The notes under the pieces are model-generated. The model did not search any database. It was not told where the DNA came from and saw nothing but the letters and a program-made list of their open reading frames with translations. A stretch of 40,160 nucleotides of DNA from Eubacterium sp. (GTDB lineage: Bacteria; Bacillota_A; Clostridia; Lachnospirales; Lachnospiraceae). Shown piece after piece: positions 15,104 to 23,788 of this stretch. Position numbers and translations under genes: made by a program. Location: assembly GCA_024687845.1 (NCBI GenBank), contig JAILEL010000119.1, forward strand, positions 1-40,160, in the 5' to 3' direction. Numbering within the stretch: position 1 is the stretch's first letter; every line of letters begins with the position of its first letter.

Positions 15104-16864
15104 ATGCTCAGTATCCGTACAAAACTTAACAACTACATGATAAGTATCAGCCTTAAGAAGAAGCTGGTCCTGCTTTTCGTATTCTGCGTGCTGGTTCCTC
15201 TCATTGTTACTAATTGTGTCGTCTTCTATAATCTTTACAAAGTAAATAAGATTAAAAAGGAGCAGGAACTTAGAAGTGATGCTGAGGAAGTAAAGTTCAG
15301 ATTCATAGAAGGACTGGATTATCCTTCAAGAATCATTCAGAATGTATATAAAAATGATGATGTTGAAAATCTTCTGAATAGAGAATATTATGATGCTTTG
15401 GATTATTATAACTCTTATCTTGAATTCAGAAAGAATTCCATCTACGAGAGCTGGCTTGGAATCGGAAATGAAACTCTTGAGATATATGCTGATAATGATA
15501 CTATCGTAAACGGTGGAATGTTCTATAAACTCAGTAACTACAGGAGTGAATCCTGGTATAAGAATCTGAGCGAAAGTGACGGATTTGCGCTGATGTTCGA
15601 CTATAGTAAGAATCCGACGGAAACTTATTCTGAGCGTAAGATACTGCTGATGCGTAAGATGGATAAGGGAAGAAAAAATCGTTCCGAAAAGGTTATCAAG
15701 CTTACTATGAATTACAGGAATTTCCTGTACTCAGTCATTAATGAAGGTATAGAATCAGATGTTTATGTCTGTCTGGATGACAGACTTCTTATGACTAACA
15801 AAAGTGATACACAACTCAGGGAACCCTATGGATTTCGTAACAGGCATATGAAATACGACTACAAAACAGAAATGAATCTATATGGAAGAACCTATACTAT
15901 TTATCTTAAGAATAGAAATATAGGAATCTGGGTTTTGGATGCTAAATCAACGGTAATCGTATTATTCCTATTACTTTTCAGCCTTCTGCTTCCAATATAT
16001 ATGATCATGCAGCTGGACAGATCTGTTGCACAGCGAATTGGTAAGCTGGAGAAAATCTTTAAGAAATCCAAGGCTCAGAAACTTTCAAAGATTAAAGAAA
16101 TCAAGGGTGATGACGAAATATCGTCGCTTATGACGAATTATAATATAATGGCTGACAGAATGAATGAACTCATTCAGACAACCTATGTTGATAAGCTGAA
16201 ACAGCAGGAAATGGATATCGCGCGGCAGAATGCTGAGCTTCTGGCTCTTCACAGTCAGATCAATCCGCATTTCCTGTTCAATGCTCTGGAAAGTATCAGA
16301 ATGCACAGTATCCTGAAAAATGAAACAGAGACCGCTGAAATGGTTGAACATCTGGCTATGATGCAGAGAGGAAATGTTGACTGGCGTTCTGATGTTGTAT
16401 CCATTGAGGGTGAGATGAAGTTCATCGAGGCCTATCTTGAACTTCAGAAATACAGATTTGGAGAAAGACTGAGTTATATGCTTGATGTGTCTCCTGAATG
16501 CTATAAAACGATGATTCCAAAGCTGTCTATAGTTACATTTGTGGAAAATGCATGTGTGCACGGAATCGAAAGTAAGACAGAACCTGGATGGATATTTGTC
16601 AGAATCTATAATACAGATACTGAGGTTGTTTTTGAGATAGAGGATACCGGAATCGGTATGGATGATGAGATGAGAGAGAACCTTCTGTTCAAGATGAACA
16701 ATGCAAGCCTGGAGCTTATCAAGACAGGTTCAAGCGTTGGTATGACAAATGCATCTCTCAGGCTTAAGATGATGTCAGATGGAAAAGCAAGATTTGATAT
16801 AGAAACTGAATCAGGTGTTGGAACAACTATTTTTATTGCTGTTCCAAGAAACATCAGGGGGTGA
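15104..16864 (+). CDS. yesM: YesM-type sensor histidine kinase
   Basis: A 586-residue membrane kinase of the LytS/YesM (His_kinase/HATPase) class, usually controlling carbohydrate uptake operons. A first helix (about residues 20-42) and a second (about 282-305) flank an extracytoplasmic sensor region. A HAMP linker follows, then the His_kinase block with His389 in INPHFLFNALESIRMHS, and HATPase_c with FVENACVHG and DTGIGM. The ATG has AAGGAAAG upstream. The stop codon overlaps the ribosome binding site of the following regulator gene, so the two are translationally close and form a pair. Position directly upstream of a LplA/LplB/YtcP import operon matches YesMN systems in other Firmicutes. 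The ligand is inferred to be a xylan-derived sugar. Confidence 0.95.
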   Translation: MLSIRTKLNNYMISISLKKKLVLLFVFCVLVPLIVTNCVVFYNLYKVNKIKKEQELRSDAEEVKFRFIEGLDYPSRIIQNVYKNDDVENLLNREYYDALDYYNSYLEFRKNSIYESWLGIGNETLEIYADNDTIVNGGMFYKLSNYRSESWYKNLSESDGFALMFDYSKNPTETYSERKILLMRKMDKGRKNRSEKVIKLTMNYRNFLYSVINEGIESDVYVCLDDRLLMTNKSDTQLREPYGFRNRHMKYDYKTEMNLYGRTYTIYLKNRNIGIWVLDAKSTVIVLFLLLFSLLLPIYMIMQLDRSVAQRIGKLEKIFKKSKAQKLSKIKEIKGDDEISSLMTNYNIMADRMNELIQTTYVDKLKQQEMDIARQNAELLALHSQINPHFLFNALESIRMHSILKNETETAEMVEHLAMMQRGNVDWRSDVVSIEGEMKFIEAYLELQKYRFGERLSYMLDVSPECYKTMIPKLSIVTFVENACVHGIESKTEPGWIFVRIYNTDTEVVFEIEDTGIGMDDEMRENLLFKMNNASLELIKTGSSVGMTNASLRLKMMSDGKARFDIETESGVGTTIFIAVPRNIRG

Positions 16865-16868
16865 AGAT

Positions 16869-18458
16869 TTGCTTAAAGTAATGTTTGTCGATGATGAGCC
16901 TTATATAGTAGAAGGATTAAAGGTTCTGATTGACTGGGAAAGTGAAAATTTTGAAATAGTAAAGGTTGCGGAAAATGGACTCGAAGCTCTTGAATATCTG
17001 AGAGAAAATGAAGTAAACCTGGTAATTGCTGACATCAAAATGCCGATTATGACGGGAATTGAGCTTCTTGAAAAGGTTAAGAAGGAAGGCATTTCGGATG
17101 CATACTTTATTATTCTCAGTGGATATAATGACTTCCAGTATGCAAGGGATGCTCTTAGACTTGGATGCATGGATTATCTGCTCAAGCCTATAAAAAAAGA
17201 CGAGCTTGTTGAACTGCTTCGGAAGATTTCAGATATGAATAAGGAGAATACTATTCTTGAGGCTCATCATAAAGAGGCAGAAACAGCGTTTCTTCAGAGA
17301 CATATGATAGCTCTTATCGTAGGAAAATATGATGATGTAAATATTGATTATCTGAAGCAAAATATGAGACTGTCGAATGGAATCAGATATGTCATTATAG
17401 AGCTTCCTGAGGTGGATGATATGGAAACAACTGATGGAAGCCTCATGCAGTACAGAAGAGAGATGAATGAAGTCGCCAAAATGCTTCTGGGTGAAGATAG
17501 TAATCATCTTATATATGATGTGTCGCTAAATCACAGCATCTATGATACGGGCTTTATATATTGCGATTATATGGCAGAGGACAGATCAGAGGATGATGTT
17601 GAGTTTCTCGCCAAATTCCAAAGCAGCCTTGAGTCTGCGCTTAAAAGAAAGGTGAGAATCCTTTCGGGAAAGAAGGTGCCTGATATCACTCAGGTTTCCA
17701 AGTCCTACAGTTCTGCCTGCATACTCAAATCCCAGGAGGTTTTCCATGAAGCCAGACCTGTAGTTACTTATGAGCGTGAGATGACAGTCAATCCAAGAAA
17801 GGCAACCCTTTTCAAGAGAAGCCTTGATGATCTGGTGAAGGCAATAGAGCTGAATGATGAAAGCCTTATTTATAAATGCGTAAATGCATTTTATGATGAT
17901 ATTTCCAAGGCTGGTCTCGGAGATTCAGTAAGTCTCAATATGAACTATCTTCTGTTTCAGCTGATTCATATTGCGACAGAGCTGGATGATGAGCTGGATC
18001 AGGAGGAGATACTTCATAGAATAAGTGAGAGCTCATTTGACGAAGGTATTAAAAGAGGCAGCAGCATACATATGTACAAGTTTGCCTGCGAATATGCTCA
18101 GTATCTGAATCAGCTGAGGAAGAATGTGTCCGGCGGAATTCTCAAGGATATCGAAAAGGAGATAAAGGAAAACTACAGCGAGAATCTGAGTCTGAAGAAG
18201 CTGAGTGAAAAATACTATATCAACTGCAGCTATCTTGGTTCACTGTTTACTAAGAAATATGGCGTTTCCTTTAAGGACTACCTTACAGATTACAGAATAA
18301 ATGAAGCAGCCAAAATGCTGATAAATACAAATGACAGAATCGTAGATATTTCAGCCACAGTTGGTTACAAAAATAGTGATTATTTCATCCGGCGCTTCAT
18401 AGAGATTAAGGGGATGACTCCTTCACAGTACAGACGACAGAAAAAAAATGATAAATAA
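16869..18458 (+). CDS. yesN: YesN-type response regulator with AraC DNA-binding domain
   Basis: A 529-residue regulator. The N-terminal receiver starts VMFVDDEPYIVEG, has Asp55 in IADIKMP and ends with the conserved LLKPIKKDEL. A long middle region (about 130-425) without a recognised fold is typical of YesN proteins. Two AraC-type helix-turn-helix motifs close the protein, including LSLKKLSEKYYINCSYL and VDISATVGYKNSDYF. The start chosen is TTG at 16869, giving the usual LKVMFVDDEP beginning. AGGGGGTG lies five bases upstream and overlaps the yesM stop. The open frame reaches back to 16815, but that would overlap yesM by 50 bases with no better site. The target is probably the downstream xylan operon. 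Confidence 0.93.
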   Translation: MLKVMFVDDEPYIVEGLKVLIDWESENFEIVKVAENGLEALEYLRENEVNLVIADIKMPIMTGIELLEKVKKEGISDAYFIILSGYNDFQYARDALRLGCMDYLLKPIKKDELVELLRKISDMNKENTILEAHHKEAETAFLQRHMIALIVGKYDDVNIDYLKQNMRLSNGIRYVIIELPEVDDMETTDGSLMQYRREMNEVAKMLLGEDSNHLIYDVSLNHSIYDTGFIYCDYMAEDRSEDDVEFLAKFQSSLESALKRKVRILSGKKVPDITQVSKSYSSACILKSQEVFHEARPVVTYEREMTVNPRKATLFKRSLDDLVKAIELNDESLIYKCVNAFYDDISKAGLGDSVSLNMNYLLFQLIHIATELDDELDQEEILHRISESSFDEGIKRGSSIHMYKFACEYAQYLNQLRKNVSGGILKDIEKEIKENYSENLSLKKLSEKYYINCSYLGSLFTKKYGVSFKDYLTDYRINEAAKMLINTNDRIVDISATVGYKNSDYFIRRFIEIKGMTPSQYRRQKKNDK

Positions 18459-18461
18459 CAT

Positions 18462-18540
18462 GCTACTATTCACAGTTCATGAGATAAGTAACAAAAATGA
18501 CTGCTTGCAGGCACTTTTTGAGTTAACTGTGAATAGTAAC
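18462..18540. repeat. Short palindromic repeat copy (79 bp)
   Basis: The ends GCTACTATTCACAGTT and AACTGTGAATAGTAAC pair over 15 of 16 bases. The sequence equals the long copy at 177-403 minus its 148-bp nested segment, with one mismatch. It starts just after the yesN stop and lies 63 bp before the terminator hairpin. It has no coding potential. Confidence 0.85.
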
Positions 18541-18602
18541 AATAACATAAAAATACATCAAAAGAATATCATTTAGTTAACATAATCAGTAAACATAATT
18601 CA

Positions 18603-18653
18603 AATACCCTACAAATTCTAGAAAAATATCAAGAATTTGTAGGGTATTTTTTT
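18603..18653 (+). terminator. Rho-independent terminator after yesN
   Basis: A perfect 17-bp stem pairs 18603-18619 (AATACCCTACAAATTCT) with 18632-18648, with a 12-nt loop and a run of Ts through 18653. It separates the yesMN transcript from the xylan operon. The stem also carries inverted copies of TTTGTAGGG, so it may double as an operator. Confidence 0.85.
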
Positions 18654-18694
18654 GGAGTTTGTAGGGCGAAATGTGAAAAAAATATGTATATAAT
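18636..18694 (+). promoter_or_regulatory. Putative YesN-controlled promoter of the xylan operon
   Basis: A perfect -10 box TATAAT lies at 18689-18694 but no acceptable -35 box stands 16-18 bp upstream, as expected of an activator-dependent promoter. TTTGTAGGG occurs at 18636-18644 and again at 18658-18666, exactly 22 bp (two helical turns) apart on the same face. A third copy is inverted at 18607-18615. AraC-family activators commonly bind two direct half-sites about 21 bp apart next to the -35 region. Binding by YesN is inferred. Confidence 0.5.
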
Positions 18695-18758
18695 AAAGAC
18701 ACTTAATTGCCTTGAAGAGGCTATCATACAAAAAAACAATATTTGAAGGAGGTAAAGT

Positions 18759-20519
18759 ATGAGAATTAAGGCTAAGAAGCTTGGAGCATTAACACTTGCA
18801 AGCGCAATGATGCTTACAATGCTTTCAGGATGTGGAGGATCATCAAGCGGAGATGATGCTTCATCAGGGGATGATGGTGCTACAGAAGCAGCTGTTACAG
18901 AAGCAACAGATGATGCAAGTTCAGAGGACGCAGGTTCAGATGATAGCGCATCAGCTTCATCAGGAGATGTTAAGGAATTCGATATGTTCATAGCTATGCC
19001 TGGAACAGAAATCAATCCTGACAATGAGATTCAGCAGATTATCGCTGACAAGACTGGTGTAAAGGTTAAGGAAACTTGGCTTACAGGTCAGACAGATGCA
19101 GAAGCAATCGGTACAATCATCGCTGGTGGTGACTATCCTGATTTCATCAATGGTGGAGATGCTATGATGCAGCTCTATGACAATGATGTTCTTGTAGCTT
19201 GGGATGATTATCTTGATAAATATCCTAACCTTAAGGCATTCTACACAGATGAAGAGTGGGATAACTTCCGTATGGATGACGGAAAGATTTACTGGATGAA
19301 CGTATTCGGAAATACTCTTGGCGAGTCCAAGACAACAACTCATAACGACGAAGCATTCTGGATTCAGGCTAAGGTACTTGCATGGGATAACTATCCAAAG
19401 ATTGAAACACTTGATCAGTACTTCGATCTTCTTGAAAGATACTATGCAGAGCATCCAACACTTGAAGATGGAACAGAAATCATTCCTTACACAATCCTTT
19501 GTGAGGACTGGAGATACTTCTGTCTTGAGAACGCACCTGAGTTCCTCGATGGATATCCAAATGATGGTTCTGTTATCGTAGATAAGGAAAACCTTAAGAT
19601 TGTTGACTATAATACAACTGATACAGCTAAGATGTATTTCAACAAGCTTAATGAAGAATATAACAAGGGTATCATAGATGTTGAGTTCGGTACACAGACA
19701 TATGATGAGTACATTTCAAAGCTTTCAACTGGTAGAGTTCTTGGTATGTGCGATCAGAACTGGGACTTCAACTACACAGTATCAGACGTATTTAAGCAGA
19801 CAGGCCTTGATAAGGAAGGCTGCAACTACATCCCTCTTGGACTTACAGCTAAAGAAGGTATGGAAAACAGATGGCATACATATGATGACACACTTAATAT
19901 GTCAAGTGGTGTTGCTATTACTAAGGATTGCGAAGATATCGACGCTGCATTCCAGTTCCTTGATGACCTGTGTTCACAGGAAATCAGAGATCTCAGATTC
20001 TGGGGTGTTGAAGGTGTTGACTATAACGTAGATGATGATGGACTTTTCTATCGTACAGAAGAGCAGAGAGCTAACTGGGCAAATGATGAGTACAAGGCTT
20101 CACATATCTGCCAGTACAGCTACATGCCTCAGTATCATGGTACATCAACAGATGGAAAGAACGCAAATAAGCCAGAAGAGCAGACATCAGAATTCTTCGA
20201 TACACTTGCACAGCCAGTTATCGACGTATTTAATGCTTATGGTGCTACAACATATCCTGAACTTATCGGTTCAGTAGTAGAGTCAAATGCTCCTTGGTTC
20301 CCAATGTATTCATATTCAAACAACATGACAACAGATACTCCTGGTGGTGTTGCTTGGGTTAAGATGGGCGAGACAAAGCATGAGTGGCTTCCAAAGGTTG
20401 TTATGGCTGGTGACTTCGAATCAACATGGAATGAGTACATGGATGCTTACAATTCATGTAATCCTCAGGACTTCCTTGATGAGATGCAGGCAGAGTTAGA
20501 GCGTAGAGCTGGACAGTAA
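18759..20519 (+). CDS. Extracellular solute-binding lipoprotein of an oligosaccharide ABC importer
   Basis: A 586-residue lipoprotein. The signal peptide ends in the lipobox LSGC with the lipid-anchored Cys near residue 25, followed by a long Ser/Asp/Gly/Ala linker to about residue 70, then a family-1 extracellular solute-binding fold (LplA-like). It would sit on the outer face of the membrane and deliver sugars to the two permeases encoded next. The ATG has GAAGGAGG at ideal spacing, the strongest ribosome binding site in the operon, which fits the need for excess binding protein. Context (GH8, GH10, GH115, UxuAB) suggests xylo-oligosaccharides or aldouronates as ligand, as for the LplA proteins of Paenibacillus aldouronate clusters. 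Ligand is inferred. Confidence 0.93.
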   Translation: MRIKAKKLGALTLASAMMLTMLSGCGGSSSGDDASSGDDGATEAAVTEATDDASSEDAGSDDSASASSGDVKEFDMFIAMPGTEINPDNEIQQIIADKTGVKVKETWLTGQTDAEAIGTIIAGGDYPDFINGGDAMMQLYDNDVLVAWDDYLDKYPNLKAFYTDEEWDNFRMDDGKIYWMNVFGNTLGESKTTTHNDEAFWIQAKVLAWDNYPKIETLDQYFDLLERYYAEHPTLEDGTEIIPYTILCEDWRYFCLENAPEFLDGYPNDGSVIVDKENLKIVDYNTTDTAKMYFNKLNEEYNKGIIDVEFGTQTYDEYISKLSTGRVLGMCDQNWDFNYTVSDVFKQTGLDKEGCNYIPLGLTAKEGMENRWHTYDDTLNMSSGVAITKDCEDIDAAFQFLDDLCSQEIRDLRFWGVEGVDYNVDDDGLFYRTEEQRANWANDEYKASHICQYSYMPQYHGTSTDGKNANKPEEQTSEFFDTLAQPVIDVFNAYGATTYPELIGSVVESNAPWFPMYSYSNNMTTDTPGGVAWVKMGETKHEWLPKVVMAGDFESTWNEYMDAYNSCNPQDFLDEMQAELERRAGQ

Positions 20520-20545
20520 GATTAATCTGAAATCTTTAAGGGGAG

Positions 20546-20570
20546 GCAGCCATAGAAATATGGCTGCTAT
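20546..20570 (+). promoter_or_regulatory. Intercistronic hairpin after the binding-protein gene
   Basis: A perfect 9-bp stem, GCAGCCATA (20546-20554) with TATGGCTGC (20559-20567), is capped by a GAAA tetraloop, an especially stable fold. Only a weak T tract follows. Such hairpins behind binding-protein genes often stabilise the upstream mRNA or partly terminate, keeping binding protein above permease; this role is inferred. Confidence 0.6.
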
Positions 20571-20599
20571 CCTTTTAAAAGTTGGGAGAGATAAAGGTT

Positions 20600-21541
20600 A
20601 TGGGAAAGAAAAAAGCGGAAGTGGTTCAACCACCAAAGGTTAAATTTTCTGCAAAAGAAGTTAAAAGACAATGGCCTCTTCTGGTATGGTCTGGTATATT
20701 TTTTGCATATGGAATCTTATTTAATTATATTCCACTTGCAGGCTGGGCAATGGCTTTTCAGAATTATAAGCCAAAGACAGGTATTTTTCATTCAAAATGG
20801 ATAGGACTCGATAAGTTCAAGTTCCTGTTCTCTGATAAAGTATTTATTCAGGATATCAGAAATACTCTTGCAATGGGTGTTCTCAATCTGGTATCAACAT
20901 TCGTTATGGCAATCCTTTTTGCCATTCTCTTAAATGAATTAAGACTTCGCGGTGGTAAGAAATTCGTTCAGACTATTTCTTATCTGCCACACTTCCTTTC
21001 ATGGATCATCGTTACAGGTATCCTTCATGATGCACTTTCAGCATCAGGTATCGTAAACGAACTTCTTGGCTATCTTGGTCAGCCAACAATCAATTTCTTC
21101 GCGATTCCAAAGTATTTCTGGGGCATCGTTGCTTTTGCAAACGTATGGAAAGAAACAGGATGGAATGCAATTATTTATCTTGCTGCTATAACATCTATAG
21201 ATCCAAATCTTTATGAAGCTGCTGAAATAGATGGTGCAGGAAGATGGGGTAAAATACGACATATCACATTGCCTTCACTTAGACCTACAATCATGATTCT
21301 TCTTCTGATGAACATTGGTTGGATTCTTAACGCAGGATTCGAAGTACAGTATATCCTCGGAAATGGTCTGGTAAAGCGTGTTGCAGAGACTATAGATATT
21401 TACACACTGACATGGGGTATCAGTCAGAACGACTATTCCCTTGGTACTGCTGCCGGTATATTCAGAAGTGCTGTTTCTATCGCACTTATTCTGATATCCA
21501 ATTACGTTGCTCGTAAGACCGGTGAAAACAAGTTATTCTAA
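20600..21541 (+). CDS. lplB: ABC transporter permease, LplB type
   Basis: A 313-residue membrane permease of the CUT1 sugar importer class with six predicted helices. The EAA motif that contacts the ATPase reads EAAEIDGAGRWGKIRHITLP (about residues 210-230). The N-terminal hydrophilic stretch (KKKAEVVQPPKVKF) is normal for LplB proteins. The open frame reaches a TTG at 20582; the ATG at 20600 is preferred because it gives the usual MGKKK start and has purine-rich sequence (GGGAGAGATAAAGG) just upstream. It pairs with the next permease. No ATPase gene is present in the window, so a shared MsmX-like ATPase elsewhere is expected. Confidence 0.93.
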   Translation: MGKKKAEVVQPPKVKFSAKEVKRQWPLLVWSGIFFAYGILFNYIPLAGWAMAFQNYKPKTGIFHSKWIGLDKFKFLFSDKVFIQDIRNTLAMGVLNLVSTFVMAILFAILLNELRLRGGKKFVQTISYLPHFLSWIIVTGILHDALSASGIVNELLGYLGQPTINFFAIPKYFWGIVAFANVWKETGWNAIIYLAAITSIDPNLYEAAEIDGAGRWGKIRHITLPSLRPTIMILLLMNIGWILNAGFEVQYILGNGLVKRVAETIDIYTLTWGISQNDYSLGTAAGIFRSAVSIALILISNYVARKTGENKLF

Positions 21542-21552
21542 GGAGGTTTGAA

Positions 21553-22530
21553 ATGGCTAATTTAAAGAAAAATTCAGCTGAATTAGATAAAAGTTTTGCC
21601 GGCGCTGAAGGCGATTCAAGTAGATATATGGCAGTTCCAAAGCCTACAAAGTATAAAAGATCAACAGGCGACAAAGTCTTTTCAGTTTGCAATGTTATCT
21701 TCATGATACTTTTTGTAACTATTACAATTTATCCAATACTTAATACACTGGCAATTTCATTTAATGATGGTATTGATGCTGTCAGAGGTGGAATCCATAT
21801 TTTCCCAAGAAAGTTTTCTCTTAACAACTACAGATCTGTATTTGCCATGAGAAATCTTACAACAGGACTTTTCATTTCTGTTGCAAGAACAGTTCTTGGA
21901 ACACTGCTTGGTGTAGTTGCTAACTCAATACTTGCATTTATCGTAAGTAGAAAGAGATTCCTTCTTAAGAGATCTCTCCAGGCATTCTGGGTTGTAACAA
22001 TGTATGTAAATGGTGGTATGATTCCTGTACTTATCCTTTTCAAGAATCTTCACCTTACAGGTACCTTCTGGGTATATGTAATTCCAGGACTTATCTCAGC
22101 ATTCAACATGCTGGTTATGAGAACCTTCATGGAAGGTATTCCTGATTCACTTGAAGAAGCTGCACAGATCGACGGTGCAGGTTATGCAACTGTATTTATA
22201 AGAGTTATATCTCCACTTTGTAAGCCTATGTATGCTACAATAGCTCTTTTCATAGCAGTAGGACAGTGGAACTCATGGTTTGATACAATGCTTTATAACA
22301 GACTTTCAACTCAGTATACAACACTTCAGTACGAGCTTATGAAGCTGCTTTCATCAGTTTCAAGTCAGTCAAGTAAGTCAGATCCTAACTCAGGTGAAGG
22401 TGCAAATCTGCAGCCTATATCAGTTCGTTCGGCTGCAACAATTGTAACTATGGCACCTATCGTTTGTCTGTATCCATTCCTGCAGAGATATTTCGTAGCA
22501 GGACTTACAATCGGTGGAGTTAAGGAATAA
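21553..22530 (+). CDS. ytcP: ABC transporter permease, YtcP type
   Basis: A 325-residue CUT1 permease with six helices. The EAA loop reads EEAAQIDGAGYATVFIRVI and is followed by SPLCKP. The ATG follows AAGGAGG and lies 11 bases after the lplB stop, so the two are co-translated halves of one membrane channel. The protein ends with a conserved PFLQRYFVAGLTIGGVKE-like tail found throughout YtcP/LplC permeases. The N-terminal about 45 residues are cytoplasmic and slightly longer than usual. Substrate by context: xylan oligosaccharides. Confidence 0.94.
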   Translation: MANLKKNSAELDKSFAGAEGDSSRYMAVPKPTKYKRSTGDKVFSVCNVIFMILFVTITIYPILNTLAISFNDGIDAVRGGIHIFPRKFSLNNYRSVFAMRNLTTGLFISVARTVLGTLLGVVANSILAFIVSRKRFLLKRSLQAFWVVTMYVNGGMIPVLILFKNLHLTGTFWVYVIPGLISAFNMLVMRTFMEGIPDSLEEAAQIDGAGYATVFIRVISPLCKPMYATIALFIAVGQWNSWFDTMLYNRLSTQYTTLQYELMKLLSSVSSQSSKSDPNSGEGANLQPISVRSAATIVTMAPIVCLYPFLQRYFVAGLTIGGVKE

Positions 22531-22571
22531 TTCTACAAGGTGATAAAGTATTTTGTGTCAGGTATTTATAA

Positions 22572-23705
22572 ATGAAAGAATATAAGAACTATTTGTCAAA
22601 GTTTGGCGTTTCGGATGAAGCTGCCAAAGATAGATGTAAAGAAATCTTTAACACCATATTTTATGGAGCTGACGGGGAGCGTTTTTACACCCCCGTCGGT
22701 TCTAATATGGGGTATATTGAGGATACGGGAAATCATGATGCACGTACAGAAGGTATGTCCTATGGCATGATGATGTGCGTACAGATGGATCACCAGGAAG
22801 AATTCAATCGTCTTTGGAAATGGGCTAGAACATATATGTATATGGATAAGGCACCCAACAAAGGATATTTTGCCTGGTCTTGTAAAACAAATGGAGAAAA
22901 AAATGCTTACGGGGCAGCTCCGGATGGAGAAGAGTTCTTTATAATGTCACTTATTTTCGCAGGTAATAGATGGGGGAATTCAGAGGGAATATTTGACTAT
23001 CACTCCGAGGCCGGAGCACTGCTTCATACTTGCATTAACAAGGGGTATGATGGTACAATAGGAAAATCAATGTTTGACGCTGAAACAGGGCTTATCAAGT
23101 TCATCGCTGAAGAGGATTTTTCAGATCCGTCTTACCATCTGCCACATTTTTATGAACTCTATGCTCAGGTTGCAATTGATGAAAAAGATGCAGAGTTCTG
23201 CAGAAAAGCTGCACGTGCAAGCAGAGAGTACTGGAAGAAGGCTTGTCATCCGGAAACAGGACTTTCAGCAGAGTATGCAGCCTATGATGGAACTCCCCAG
23301 AAAACGGATATCAAGAGATATGGTAGTCGTCATGACTGGTTCTACAGTGATGCATACAGAACCATACTTAATATTGCTGTAGATAGTGCATGGAATGGTG
23401 TGAGCGACTGGGCAAAGGAGGAAGCTGATAAGTATATTTCCTTCTTTGAAAGACCAGAAAATGCAGATGACTGGGATCATATTTTTGAAGTTGATGGAAC
23501 TAAACTCCGCGAAAATGCACTTCATCCGATAGCAATCATCGCAACTAATGCGACCACAGGAGTTATGATTGATAATGAGAAAACGAGTAAGTGGATTAAA
23601 AGATTCCTTGAAACTCCACTCAGACTTGGAGATAGAAGATATTATGATAATTGTCTCTATTTCTTCTCATATATGATTCTAAGCGGAAATTATAGAATCT
23701 GGTAA
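22572..23705 (+). CDS. Reducing-end xylose-releasing exo-oligoxylanase (GH8, Rex)
   Basis: A 377-residue GH8 enzyme with no signal peptide, hence cytoplasmic. Rex enzymes (EC 3.2.1.156) remove single xylose units from the reducing end of xylo-oligosaccharides. The general acid is Glu60 in DARTEGMSYGMMM. Asp118 in AAPDGEEF corresponds in position to the central Asp of the Bacillus halodurans enzyme. The base Asp is Asp255 or Asp260 in SRHDWFYSDAYR. Length matches known Rex (about 380), whereas secreted GH8 endo-enzymes have signal peptides and often extra modules. The ribosome binding site is weak (CAGGTA), suggesting low translation. It follows the permease by 41 bp. Confidence 0.9.
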   Translation: MKEYKNYLSKFGVSDEAAKDRCKEIFNTIFYGADGERFYTPVGSNMGYIEDTGNHDARTEGMSYGMMMCVQMDHQEEFNRLWKWARTYMYMDKAPNKGYFAWSCKTNGEKNAYGAAPDGEEFFIMSLIFAGNRWGNSEGIFDYHSEAGALLHTCINKGYDGTIGKSMFDAETGLIKFIAEEDFSDPSYHLPHFYELYAQVAIDEKDAEFCRKAARASREYWKKACHPETGLSAEYAAYDGTPQKTDIKRYGSRHDWFYSDAYRTILNIAVDSAWNGVSDWAKEEADKYISFFERPENADDWDHIFEVDGTKLRENALHPIAIIATNATTGVMIDNEKTSKWIKRFLETPLRLGDRRYYDNCLYFFSYMILSGNYRIW

Positions 23706-23788
23706 CCATATTATTTTAGGTTTTCTAAGTGTTTTATATTTAAACTGCTAATAGAATCTTAAGTTTCAGTTGTCGGGAAGGACTTATA

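Noticed and set aside
16085..16561. A 158-codon minus-strand frame
   Set aside because: It is antisense to the catalytic core of YesM and has no independent support.
16815..16868. A longer N-terminus for the YesN regulator
   Set aside because: It would overlap yesM by 50 bases. The receiver begins normally from TTG 16869, which has a strong ribosome binding site.
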